Assembly: GCA_021234155.1 (NCBI GenBank)
Contig: JAJEKV010000002.1
Coordinates: forward strand, 23,510,942 to 23,574,941
Direction of reading: 5' to 3'
DNA length: 64,000 nucleotides
DNA from: Isoetes taiwanensis
Taxonomy: Eukaryota; Streptophyta; Lycopodiopsida; Isoetales; Isoetaceae
This document shows, one piece after another, positions 21,601 through 31,293 of the stretch (the first letter of the stretch is position 1; the number at the start of each line of letters is the position of its first letter). The notes below the pieces were generated by a model. The model had not been told where the DNA came from, searched no databases, and was given only the letters and a program-made list of their open reading frames with translations. A program made the position numbers and the translations under genes.

Positions 21601-22720
21601 TGGGCGATCACCTTGAGATTGTTCTGCAGGTTCTTCTTGTCAGATCCTATAAGAAGACAAGAAGATCTCAATCCTCCAATACCCAGTGAAAGAGACACTT
21701 ACAAGTGGAAGACGCTACGTGGGCACTACAAATAGATCTTGAGAAGCAGTACCCGCAACTCATGGAGCAATGCAATGGTCGGCTCGTCACCGAAGTAATC
21801 GACATCGACACCCAAGAAATCGGCTCAGGCATGTCGATTTGGGTTTAGATTAAATTTCATGTGTAGCTAAGATTAATCTACGCATGCAGCCTATGCTAGG
21901 TATGGGTTGCATGCGTTGTTACCGATGATGAGACCACTACGGTGATCTCTAGGACGTGGTGTAATGTCATTGTAGGCATGACCGCGGTTTTGCTTGCACG
22001 AGTTGGGAGGTAGATTAGAAGGTCTACTTCTGTCCCACGGAAGTACACGACCTCGAGAGATAAGAGGTCATTCAGGAATGCATGATAGGAAAAGCACCTC
22101 TAGTCAATGCCTACGGGGAGGGCCCTTCACGCCCCATATACGGGAAGGACCCTATCTCCCACGTTGGCCAACTACAGGTGTAGGCATGAGTGGCATATAG
22201 GCATGATAGGGCGTTGTCTCCACGGCCATGATGGAAGAAACATAATCTTCCTATGCCGGGAGATATGCCTTGCATCTATATAATTGTATTTAATGGGTGG
22301 TTCCCTAACAACCAATATCTATAATAATTAAATGTATGCTAGCATAGTGTGGACCTGCAGGCCAATAGGGGAGTCTACGGGAGGAAGGTCACACTGCAAA
22401 GACTTGCAACACATAATTTTGTCACGATGTGTTGTAAGGAAACGATGTGGAACCTTAAGTAGGAAATTTTGGAACTATGTTAATAATAATAATGGTGTAA
22501 GCTATAAAATTTTGTGAATAATAATAGATGATAAAGTAAGAGGGTGAAAGACTCCCTTACCATAGTATGATATTAAACAAGGATGTGTTATAGAAATTAA
22601 AACTTAAATATTACCTTGGGGTAATTTTGCTATACATCCTATGTGTATTAAATGTGATTGCGGGGATATGCGGGTTTCCAAGGTGGGGAGGCGTGTGATC
22701 TTTGAGGGACAAACATCAAG
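15680..22720. other. LARD interior, no recognisable protein domain
   Basis: Long stretch with only short, lysine/arginine/glutamate-rich open frames. The longest are plus-strand 17521-17886 (121 codons) and 18578-19027 (149 codons; a heptad-like ELKDRQLKATDEENNSL suggests a coiled coil). Neither matches a family I know. The rest, especially 19500-22700, is AT-rich and noncoding. A tract of nine Gs at 16521-16529 and an (AT)n run near 17447-17457 are present. Confidence 0.5.
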
Positions 22721-22722
22721 TC

Positions 22723-22735
22723 AAGGTGGGGAGAA
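22723..22735 (+). other. LARD polypurine tract
   Basis: AAGGTGGGGAGAA directly before the right LTR start. A similar AAGGTGGGGAGG lies about 45 bp upstream. Confidence 0.75.
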
Positions 22736-24351
22736 TGTGACATTCCAACATAATATCGCCCGAATCGTATATTATATGCCCGACGTCACCCGTACATGTC
22801 ACGGATGACATGTACTTGCGAGACGTATAGGGTTGCACCTAGGGGGCAAGGGTTGCACCTAGGGGGCAACATTGAATGTTGTGCATGTTAAATAAACATA
22901 CACAATTAATAACCCCATGGACCCCATTGCCAAATGGCTAAATCCCACTTGGCCAATATCTAACCTAACCCTAAGGATTTCTATAAAGGGCTTTCCCCTA
23001 AACCCTAAACCTTTCTTCTCTTTGCATTTTAGGGTTTTTCCTAGAGCTCCCTCCTCTCTCGAGTTCGGGGGTTCTCTTGAGCCATTTCGCCAAGTATGGA
23101 CTTCAATCCACATTCTTTGAGCTCGGAAAGCCGGATTTACACAAGATTATCGATTAGCGGTCATCTTCAGCAAGATCGGGGAGCATGGACGCCTTCCGAG
23201 GGTGGGGGGAGCGGGTCAAGGAGCAGGTATCTAGTTGTTCTGTTGTGCAAAGCCGTCTTTGGGCAAGGCAATAGGCTGGTTTAGTATGTTAGATCAACTC
23301 TAGAGGCCTTATAGATCCCGAGATCATAAGCCCTAACTAAGGAACCTAACTCTGTTGTTTAGGTAGATAGATTAGATGATATTCTCTATTTCAGTTCTGT
23401 GATGTTGTATGTATTTCACTCTGTGATCTCCATGTATTGGGAAGGGGGGTAGAGACCTAAAGCTGTGTAGCAGATGATCCTAGGTAGCACCACTAGTTCC
23501 CAATTATATGCGGCCCGTGCACAGGAGCCCACCTGGCTGTGGGTGAAGGGGCTAGGCCGGTTGATAAGGAGGAACTTGTCTCATCACGGACTGACCCCTC
23601 TGGTAGTAAGGCCTATCGGGGTCTCTGAGGCTAGGCTTAATGGCTTGTCCGCTGCGTGTGGGCAAGGCATGAGCTCGACACTCGTGGGGTGGTGGATATG
23701 ACCTTCCGGTGAGTTCAAGTCGAATCACAGGCGGTGGCCCCTAGCCGCTGTGATGAGCATGGATGCCTCCGGAGGAGAGGCAACTCTCTTCTGCCTCGCC
23801 GGACTGGGGAGATGCAACCCGGTAGTAGTAGCCCCTCGGCTATTCACCCCGAGCTACGGTCAAGTCCCAACACTTTTCAGCCTACTCGCAAAGTGTGCGC
23901 GGGAGGGGCGGATGGAGTGGACTACCCTAAGCCATGTTCTATGCCGGCCAAATCCATTGCCATGAATGCATGCGCAATGAACTCACGGAGACCCTAGCCG
24001 TCGGTCATCCCCACGAGTCCGAGCCACAGGTAGGATCTCCCCTCTTGTTATTTATGTTATGTGATGATGTTATTTCTATGGTATTGCTATCTCTGTGATG
24101 TTGTATTGCATTCACCTCTCGAGGTACTTGTATTTGTTTACTGTTAGTTGTGCTCACGTTTGTTTATTCACGCTTCCGCAGATAGGTCGACCCGATGGAA
24201 GACGGGTGAATGACACATCCATTCTTCCCTTGCTGGCTCATCCCGATGGGAGTGGAGTCAGGTGGATGGCCCCTGTCAGTGTAGCTGCCAGGGGGAATGC
24301 TCCTCCTTCGAATACGATGTGGGCATCGTATAAGGAGTAGGGGACGTCACA
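22736..24351 (+). repeat. LARD right (3') LTR
   Basis: 1616 bp, the same organisation as the left LTR. The hairpin, the duplicated 21-bp unit and TATAAAGG (22982-22989) are all present. Confidence 0.9.
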
Positions 24352-24356
24352 AAAAC

Positions 24357-24859
24357 CCCTAGCAGTAGAAGATCAGGCTATCAGACAAGGTGGATTGCTT
24401 CCACTGCTTGCTCCAAAGTAAAGCCGTGTATTTCCCAAAACGCTCCCAGATCCCTTTATAGGGCCAGTAGGGCCAAGATCAGCTTGAGAAAGGCTTATGG
24501 ACCTTTTGCAGAGCAAAATCCGAGCAATAATAGCTCAGATTCGAACACTTTTAACTTATCCGACCGCTTATAGCAGGTCGCGATCAGAGAGAACCCAATT
24601 TGCCTTTTATTGGCCTTAGCCAATAAGGCAAGGCCAATCATGCCCCCAAAACCAAAGGTTAAATGGTTTTCTTTGAAGACTTTATAATTTTATTTAAAGA
24701 CCACTTTAGCATACGAAAGTTTTGCCATTTAGAAAATAACCCCATGCCGCTCCTAGGCGGTATTACTGCTCGGGACATTCCCAGGCCACCCCGTGGCATT
24801 CCCAATGCAGACTTCTGGTCCCAAGGCCCACAAGCACGACTTGCCCTTGGTCCGTAACA
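24357..24859 (-). repeat. 3' LTR of G2, part 2
   Basis: Matches 28983-29486, starting CCCTAGCAG and ending CCGTAACA. The TSD copy AAAAC lies at 24352-24356. Confidence 0.9.
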
Positions 24860-24879
24860 ATTTCCTCCCCTCCCCTTAG
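24860..24879 (-). other. Polypurine tract of G2
   Basis: The minus strand reads AAGGGGAGGGGAGGAAAT immediately before the 3' LTR, the expected plus-strand primer of the retroelement. Confidence 0.85.
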
Positions 24880-24896
24880 GATCTTGTCCTCAATGT

Positions 24897-25190
24897 CTAG
24901 GGTTTCAAATGAGGAAAATGTTGCACAAACTCATCCGTCTCCCAAGTGGCATCCGCGGGAGACTGGCCTCGCCACAAGACCAGATATTCACGAATATCTC
25001 TATTGCGCAACTGCCGAACATGAGTATCTAGAATCCGTTCGGATGTTACAGCGGAGCTTAACACTAGCGGTATACTCTCGGGACTAACAACATTGTCCGT
25101 ATCTAGTACAGCTTGCTTAAGCTGGCTTACATGAAATACAGGATGAATCCCAATATCATGTGGTATGCCAACTCATATGTTGTGGTTCCC
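24897..25190 (-). pseudogene. G2 integrase chromodomain
   Basis: In the frame after the GPY/F module the minus strand reads GIHPVFHVSQLKQAVLD. About 50 codons on come IREYLVLWRGQSPADATWE, the chromodomain core (EYLVKWKG..ATWE in family members), then FVQHFPHLKP and a stop at 24899. This places G2 among the chromoviruses, whose integrases carry a C-terminal chromodomain. One frame change at about 25165 separates it from the integrase ORF. Confidence 0.8.
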
Positions 25191-26030
25191 AACCTTTAAC
25201 AATCTTAAAAGGTCCAGCATATCTCGGGGTTAACTTAGGCGCATGCCCTTTAACCAACGGTTTAAGGGTGTTGATTCGTAATGATGAAGGATACACAATC
25301 CTTAAGAACACATAGTTACCTTCCTTGTAGGTAACATCACGTCTACGCTTGTTAGCATACACTTGAGCGCGATCTTGCGCTCTTCGCAAGTTTTGCCGAC
25401 ACTGAAGCAAAATTGCATTCATATCATCCAACATATTCATGGCGGCATCCGTTTTTAGATACTTGTGCATACTAGCATAAGTTCTGGGATTTCGCCCCAT
25501 CATAGCAACAAAGGGAGTCATCTTAATTCCCTTATGATGGCTATTGTTATATGCAAATTCTAGGTACGGCAAATACTCCTCTCAACGAGTTTGATATTCA
25601 TGGACAAAACTTCTCAGCATATTCTCCAGGATCACGTTGATTCTCTCAGTTTGGCCATTCGTTTGTGGGTGGTTACCACTACTCATTCTCAATCGTATCT
25701 TAAGACCTTTCATAAGGTCCTTCCAAAAATGACCTGTAAATTTGGTGTCCCGATCACTTATGATAGACCAAAAAGAGGGAATACATATCTCATATAAGCA
25801 GTTGCTATATCTAGACCAGTAGCATCCTCCTTCAAGGCCACAAATTTGGCGTACTTAGTCAGGCAATCAACAACCTGAGTGTTCTGTCTTACAGTTCTAG
25901 GCAAAGAGACTATGAAGTCCATACTTATACACTCCCATCTTTGCAAGGGTATAGGTATAGGTTGCAATAGTCCCGGGGTACGACCATGGTCAGCTTTAAC
26001 AGCTTGACATGTCAGACAATGCGAAACCAA
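25156..26030 (-). pseudogene. G2 integrase core and C-terminal region
   Basis: Reads CLTCQAVKADHGRTPGLLQ, PLQRWECISMDFIVSLPRT (first D of the catalytic triad), VDCLTKYAKFVAL, and after a frame change LEFAYNNSHHKGIKMTPF, VGRNP-like MMGRNP and PKLTPRYAGPFKIVKG (GPY/F module). The middle part with the second D and the E, 25757-25600, is out of frame. Confidence 0.85.
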
Positions 26031-26039
26031 GTCCCGGAC

Positions 26040-26781
26040 TTATTCCTTCATGTCTGGCCAATAGTAGTGACGTTTGACCAACTCATAGGTCTTCCACTCA
26101 CCCCCGTGCCCAGCTTGTGGGGTTTCATGATGGTCGTGCAATATCAAATCTCGAAGATTAGCATGTAATGGAACATAAATCCTTGATTTATAAAAGTACA
26201 ACCCATCTAGCTCAGTCCACCAATCCCCAGATTTGGTTATCGCAAGTTGTTGCTTATCTTTTTGATATGCGTCTTTAATCCTTTGGAAGAGATCGTTCTC
26301 CCCTACCATTAAAGTATTCAAATACTTAATCCTGGATAAGACATCCGCAACCGGATTGTTCTTTCCAGGAGTATGCTCAATACTAAAATGAAACTCATGC
26401 AAAAAGTCAAGCCACCTAGCTTTCCTAGGACTAATCTCAGCTTGGCTTTGCAAAAACCTTAAGGGCTTATGGTCAGTATAAACCACAAACTTGCATGGCT
26501 CTTATTGGTACCACATCTCAAGTAGTGCCGCCACATCTTCAATGCATGAACTATAGCCAATAGTTCCTGTTCATACGTTGCATAATTCTGTTCCGTTTGA
26601 TTAGCTTACGGCTTTCATATGCAATAACACGACCTTGTTGCATAAGCACAGCTCCCAGAGCTTGCCCATAAGTATCCTTGTATACTTCAAACGACTCATT
26701 GAGGTCAGTTACCTTCAGTACTGGACTACTCACTAAAAGGCTTTTAATCACCTTCGCGAATTTTGATTTGATGATATCCAC
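26040..26781 (-). pseudogene. G2 RNase H and integrase zinc domain
   Basis: RNase H reads SFEVYKDTYGQALGAVLMQQ then VIAYESRKL, then YTDHKPLRFLQSQ (conserved TDHK), RKARWLDFLHEF and HTPGKNNPVADVLSR. The integrase HHCC-type N-domain follows with LHDHHETPQAGHGGEWKT and HYYWPDM. There is one frame change between 26551 and 26486. These are typical plant Ty3/gypsy motifs. Confidence 0.88.
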
Positions 26782-27258
26782 TTCTCAAATCAATCTTGGT
26801 GAACCAAGTTGCACTGCTTAGACGATCTAATATATCGTCAATCCGTGGTAAAGGATATCTATCCTTAACGGTTGCTTGGTTAAGTGCGCGATAAGCTATG
26901 CACATGCGCATAGTTTCATCTTTTTTCTTAACTCGCAGCACTGGAGCTGCAAAAGGAGATTTACTTGGCTGGATAAACCCTTTTTCAAGTGGTTCCCTAA
27001 CTTGCTTTTTGACTTCCTCTAACTCAAGAGGACTCAAACGATAAGGGGCTCTTGCCATTGGTTTAGTTCGGGCTCAAGGTCTATCTCATGCTCCACTCCC
27101 CTTGACGGAGGTGGCTTTGTAGGCAACTCCTCGGGGAACACATTCTTGTATCTTTCTAAAAGATCGAGTAACTGAGGATGAAGCTGGAAGCTTTCATCTG
27201 GTTGCGAATTACAAGTTTTGACACATATATCATCATCATATACATAAATTCCAGACAC
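26782..27258 (-). pseudogene. G2 reverse transcriptase, N-terminal part only
   Basis: Reads FPEELPTKPPPSRGVEHEIDL, then [51 protein letters not shown] and [15 protein letters not shown] (RT motif A with the first catalytic Asp). Instead of continuing to EWKTAF and the YxDD box, the sequence passes directly into [16 protein letters not shown], which belongs just before RNase H. Roughly 170 codons, including YxDD, are missing. Confidence 0.85.
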
Positions 27259-27262
27259 TTGA

Positions 27263-27931
27263 TTACACTCTAAAAGCAGTTTTGGCCTGAGTGGCCGACA
27301 ACAATTTCTCGGATCCTACATAAGGCGATCCTTGTATATTGACCGACTTAGTGTCTTCTAACTCAAAAGTTAATATATGAGATGCCCAATCAATGAGCGG
27401 ACGTGCAATTTGAAGCCATTTTATCCCCAAAATGACATAACATTTCAGATTGATCAAATCGACATCAATTTTACTGTACCGCTCTAGGCGAACTTCTATC
27501 TTGAAGTGTCAAGTCTACGCCCTGCGCTTGTTGATCTCCACGCTGAATCTGAGGCCCCGCCTCTCCTTCAACTACATACGGAGCCACCTTCATCAGCTCC
27601 AGGCCTAGCTTCCTTGCTAAGTCTGCAACAAGAAATTGTCAATGCTCGCAGAAACAATAAGAAGAACCACGTTCTTTCCCTTGATTCTACCTAGAACACG
27701 TATGACTTTACCAAAGAAAACTTTAGAAGAATCATTTACTATGCTTTCTTCTCTCGCGATGGCCGACAGCGTCTTCACAGCTTCACCATCCGATGGTGTT
27801 TTGGCCGTCGCAGCTACTGCCTTCTTTGGCTTTTGTGGCTTAGGACATTCTCTCGCATAATGACCCATGCCCTGGCAGTTATAACACTTTATAGCTGCCT
27901 TCTTTTGGTTGGAATCTTTAGACTGCCCCAC
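27263..27931 (-). pseudogene. G2 zinc knuckle and aspartic protease
   Basis: The nucleocapsid knuckle CYNCQGMGHYAREC (C-x2-C-x4-H-x4-C) is at about 27875-27834. About 60 codons later the protease entry site reads VVLLIVSASIDNFL where family members read LIDSGATHNFL: the codon expected for the catalytic Asp is GTT (Val). The C-half ILGIKWLQIARPLIDW followed by LTFEL is preserved at 27430-27360. A frame break lies between the halves. The enzyme would be inactive as read. Confidence 0.8.
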
Positions 27932-27970
27932 AGTCTTTTTACTCGACTGATTCTGCTCTCGTTTTGATTT

Positions 27971-28679
27971 TCAATCAAAACTCTTCTTGGTTTTCTGATG
28001 TTCCTCACGACCAACCAATTTCCTTGCAAGCTCCACTGCTTCCTCGAAGCCCTTGGGTTCCGCTTGCAACAGGCATGTCTTAATGCTGACTTCTTTCAGA
28101 CCCTTAACAAAGTGGCCCACCCTCATCTGAGGGGTAAGGTGGGGAAGTCTAGCAAACAACCCTCGGAGTTTACTCACATACTCCTGTAAAGTTCCGATTT
28201 GCACCGACTCCTGGAGTGACATTAGTGCATGGCGACTATCAAAATGAGGCGCATACTCATCTTTGAATCGCTTACAGAAGTCCGTCCAAGACCAAAAAGT
28301 CTTTCCACTGTCGATGTGGATAGCCCACCACAAAGCGGCAGCACCTTTCAACTTAAAAGAGGCGTGCAATACCTTTGTTGTATCGCCTTTCTTAGTAGCT
28401 GCATAATATAATTTCATGCGACCCAGCCAGAGCATCGCATCCTCTGGTGTTCCCGTTCCATCAAACTCCAGCATTTTCATCTTTTCCAGAGCTTTGAGTT
28501 CCTCTTTCAAAATGGTAGGCGCTGACAACTCCACACCAGGTTGTACCTGCAGCATTGTCTCAAAATCAAACATATGTATGAATATCGCAGAGCGCAGGTA
28601 CTATGCCATCTGTTAAAGCAACAGTTGGCAACCCATCGGTTGGCTGTGCCATATCCTGTGTCAGATCAGTCATGGCTGT
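27971..28679 (-). pseudogene. G2 gag
   Basis: The capsid-like protein of G2 reads KMLEFDGTGTPEDAMLWLGRM, LKGAAALWWAIH, FCKRFKDEYAP and IGTLQEYVSKLRGLFARLP, a standard Retrotrans_gag pattern. A 35-codon leader ORF begins at 28672 (MTDLTQDMAQPTDG) but stops just as the main frame opens at 28573, so one frame change separates them. Another stop at the KKSFD end (27971) separates the capsid from the zinc-knuckle ORF. Confidence 0.85.
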
Positions 28680-28682
28680 AAA

Positions 28683-28698
28683 CCTTGCTCTGATACCA
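28683..28698 (-). other. Primer-binding site of G2 (tRNA-iMet type)
   Basis: The minus strand reads TGGTATCAGAGCAAGG starting three bases from the LTR end. The first 12 bases match the usual plant initiator-methionine tRNA primer site. Confidence 0.9.
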
Positions 28699-28701
28699 CA
28701 T

Positions 28702-29486
28702 TGTCACAACCTACAATAAGTAGGTCCGATCGCGCTACCTAGAATTTCCAGAATTCCCCTCAACCGTGAGCTCCCAGAGCTCCCCACGCACGACCGTTTA
28801 CTGATCCTCAGGATCAGCCTGAAGCCCAGCTTCGGAAGTTCTAACACGAGAACTTGATACTGCAGTAGCAGTATTGCTCAAAGAGCTCCAAGAACGGAAC
28901 GTCTCTTTAAGCTAACATCAAATTATGAAGTAGCTTAGAACAGGTCGAATTGATTCCCAATCAATTCGCAATGGGTTAAAACCCCTAGCAGCAGAATATC
29001 AGGCTATCAGACAAGGTGGATTGCTTCAACTGCTTGCTCCAAAGGAAAACCGTGTGTTTCCCAAAACGTTTCCAGATCCCTTCATGGGGCCACTAGGGCC
29101 AAGATTAGCTTAAGAAAGGCTTATGGGCCTTTTGCAGAGCAAAATTCGAGCAAGAATAGTTCAGATTCGAACACTTTTAGCTGATCCTGCCGCTATAGCA
29201 GGCCGCGATCAGAGAGAACCCAATTTGCCTTTTATTGGCCTTAGCCAATAAGGCAAGGCCAGGTCACGCCCCCAAAACCAAAGGTTAAAAATGGTTTTCT
29301 TTGAAGACTTTATAATTTATTTAAAGGCCACTTTAGGATACGAAAACTTTGCCATTTAGAAAATAACCCCATGCTGCCCCTAGGCGGTATTACTGCTCGG
29401 GACATTCCCAGCCCACCCCATGGCATTCCCAATGTCGACTTCTGGTCCCAAGGCCCGCAAGCGCGACTTGCCCTTGGTCCGTAACA
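28702..29486 (-). repeat. 5' LTR of G2 (785 bp)
   Basis: Begins TGTCACAACC and ends CCGTAACA on the plus strand, matching the other LTR over its whole length apart from scattered substitutions and small indels (for example, 12 bp near 28883 are missing relative to the left copy). It contains repeated-looking H3-independent sequence only. It abuts the AGTAG duplication at 29487. Confidence 0.9.
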
Positions 29487-29647
29487 AGTAGCTCTGTGGT
29501 CTTTTGGTACTTACGGATTTCCCTTAAAGCCACTGTACCCGGTCTGAATCGATGCGGTTTCTTTGGGGGTGCCGCTCTTTGGGTCTGGGTCGGCTTTTTG
29601 GACAAGGTTTTGCCGCCTGTGACTGGGTGAGGCCATGCTGCATCCAC
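29487..29647 (-). pseudogene. Histone H3 variant, N-terminal part (5' of the retrotransposon)
   Basis: From ATG at 29647 the minus strand reads [19 protein letters not shown], then [28 protein letters not shown], then the retrotransposon. The core from KKPHR matches H3 closely. The tail keeps TGGK (H3 residues 11-14) but has lost the ARTKQTARKS and ATKAARKSA blocks and is about five residues short, so the usual K4/K9/K27 sites are not recognisable. Whether this is a functional tail-divergent variant or prior decay cannot be decided here. The rest of the gene is at 11964-12194. LINE sequence begins about 60 bp upstream of the ATG. Confidence 0.75.
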
Positions 29648-29739
29648 TCAGTCTTACCGGCGGGCAAAACTTGTGGCCTTTCCAATACCCCCAACAGTCT
29701 TGAACTTCTCCCAGGCCGCATGCAACCAGAAGGATAGTC

Positions 29740-31078
29740 ATTTGCCAGTAGCATTGGGGTTAGGCAAGGTTGTCCTCTCTCACCCACACTCTTTGGACCT
29801 TACATTGACCAGTTGGAAGCCTGGCTAGCTGCCAATGGGGGGGACGGTATACAGCTCTTGCACCAGGTCATCCGGCAGCTCATCTATGCGGATGATGTGG
29901 ACCTCTTGGCCCATACACCAGAGGGAATGCAGGCACACCTAGATGCCTTGGACACATTCTGCCAGGCGACGAACATGCGGGTCAACCTGGCCAAGACTAA
30001 GGTGGTCCTTATATCCTCCTCACGTCATCCGGCACCTCCGGCGCTCACTTACCAGGGGCAGATGATAGAGGTCACACCCAGCTACAAGTACCTGGGGGTG
30101 GAATTCCCGTCCTGAATGTACTGGGATGCATCCATTCGCCTTCGGGTCACCGCAGGTTGGAAGGTGCTGTACGCAATGCAAAACAATAGTCACAGGGCAG
30201 AGCTGTATGACCTGGGCCACCAGTCACATTTGTTCCGGGCACTGGTCGAGCCAGTTCTTTTGTATTGGGTCGAGGTGTGGGGCCCAGTGGTGTCTTTGGC
30301 GACTTGGAACGACTTAGAGCAGGTCCAGAAGGCATTTTTGACGCGGGCACTTGGCGTCAAGCCCTCAGTTCCATATCAGATCTTGTTGCAGGAGACAGGA
30401 TTCATGCCCCTGCAGCATGCGGCCCTCGATAGGCACATTGTCTATTTCCAGAAGGTGGCCAACATGGGCGACACTCGGCTCCCGCACTTGGCTTACGCTG
30501 TGGTGATGAGCCCGCAACGACTCAGGGCTTGTTGGAAGGACAAGAGAGCCCAGTGGTTGGCGCGCTGGAACGTAGACGCACATAGGTACGTCCAGGTGCA
30601 CACAGACGCCGGCCGGGATAGGATGAGGGGGTACTTGGACTCTTGTTTCCTGGGGAAGCTCTGGGACCACCATGCTCTGGAACAGGTAAAGGTGGTACAC
30701 TACAAACAGCACCCCACCCTGGTTCGAGGCCTAGTACAGCTCTATCTGCGTTCTCAATTGCCCATGAAGAAGCGCAGGATTATCGCGTCTATTCGAACAG
30801 GGGCCCACCATCTTCGGCTTGAGACAGGTCGATGGGTTGGAGAGCCGCGCCAGGACAGGCTTTGTCAGTGTTGCCCGCTGGGGGTTGTTGAGGATGAAAG
30901 CCATGCCTTCCAGAGCTATCCAGCCTATAGTCAGATTCGGGCTCGCTACATTCTCTTGGTGCGACCGGGTCTGCCCCTGCACGAGCTACTCAGTACGTCG
31001 TCAGTTCGATCCCTTGGCTTCTACCTCCAGGAGGTTTTGGATCTGCGGACTCACCTCTGCCCCTGGGCGCCTACCTGA
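29740..31078 (+). pseudogene. LINE copy 1 reverse transcriptase, C-terminal two-thirds
   Basis: Motifs in order: VRQGCPLSPTLFGPYIDQLE, LIYADDVDLLAHTPEGM (catalytic YADD at about 29884-29895), NLAKTKVVLISSSRHP and YKYLGVEF. Then comes the thumb and C-terminal region with RTGAHHLRLETGRW and a Cys/His cluster RLCQCCPLGVVEDESH. A single in-frame TGA at 30113-30115 interrupts it; copy 2 has TCA at this position, so one C-to-G change explains it. No RNase H domain was seen. Confidence 0.85.
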
Positions 31079-31253
31079 GGTGCCGGGAATTCATGTGTAT
31101 GTATGTATATTTGTACAGCTGCCACCAAGTTTGTTGCTTCGACGGTTTTTCCCTCCTAAGGGGGGGTTTTTTAATCTGGGTAACAACGGGCTTGCTGCAC
31201 CCGTGTAATTTGGGTCCCATAGGCCGATTGACCTCCGCGGACGATAAAAGAAC

Positions 31254-31293
31254 CTTCCTTCCTTCCTTCCTTCCTTCCTTCCTTCCTTCCTTA
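31254..31293. repeat. (TTCC)n tail of LINE copy 1
   Basis: About ten units directly after GGACGATAAAAGAA. Confidence 0.9.

Larger units (their letters stand above)
12488..24351 (+). mobile_element. LARD: 11.9-kb non-autonomous LTR retrotransposon inside the G2 3' LTR
   Basis: Left LTR 12488-14102 and right LTR 22736-24351 (about 1.6 kb each) begin TGTGAC; the right ends GTCACA, the left GTCCACA. They are flanked by the 5-bp duplication AAAAC (12483-12487, 24352-24356). The uninterrupted copy of the host LTR near 28980 shows the empty site. A tRNA-iMet-like primer site starts at 14104 and a polypurine tract lies at 22723-22735. The 8.6-kb interior has no protease, RT or integrase, so it must have been mobilised by proteins of another element; this defines a large retrotransposon derivative. 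It is younger than G2. Confidence 0.92.
12195..29486 (-). mobile_element. Chromodomain Ty3/gypsy retrotransposon (G2) inserted in histone H3
   Basis: Minus-strand element with a 5' LTR at 28702-29486 and a 3' LTR at 12195-12487 plus 24357-24859, split by a later LARD insertion. The 5-bp duplication AGTAG is at 12190-12194 and 29487-29491. A tRNA-iMet-type primer-binding site (28683-28698) and a polypurine tract (24879-24860) sit in the correct places. Internal order on the minus strand is gag, zinc knuckle, protease, RT, RNase H, integrase, chromodomain, the Ty3/gypsy order. It is defective: the RT catalytic core is deleted, the protease aspartate appears replaced, and there are several frame changes. 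Without the LARD it is about 5.4 kb. Confidence 0.92.
29700..31293 (+). mobile_element. LINE copy 1, 5'-truncated, with (TTCC)n tail
   Basis: Plus-strand non-LTR retrotransposon beginning inside the RT domain and ending in the family 3' terminus (TTGGGTCCCATAGGCCGATT, then GGACGATAAAAG) with about ten TTCC repeats (31254-31292). 5' truncation and a simple-repeat tail are hallmarks of target-primed reverse transcription. No clear target-site duplication was found. Confidence 0.9.

Noticed and set aside
29487-29647. Centromeric histone CENH3
   Set aside because: Loop 1 has no insertion and the core follows ordinary H3 (FKTDL.FQ), unlike CENH3; the divergent tail alone is not enough.
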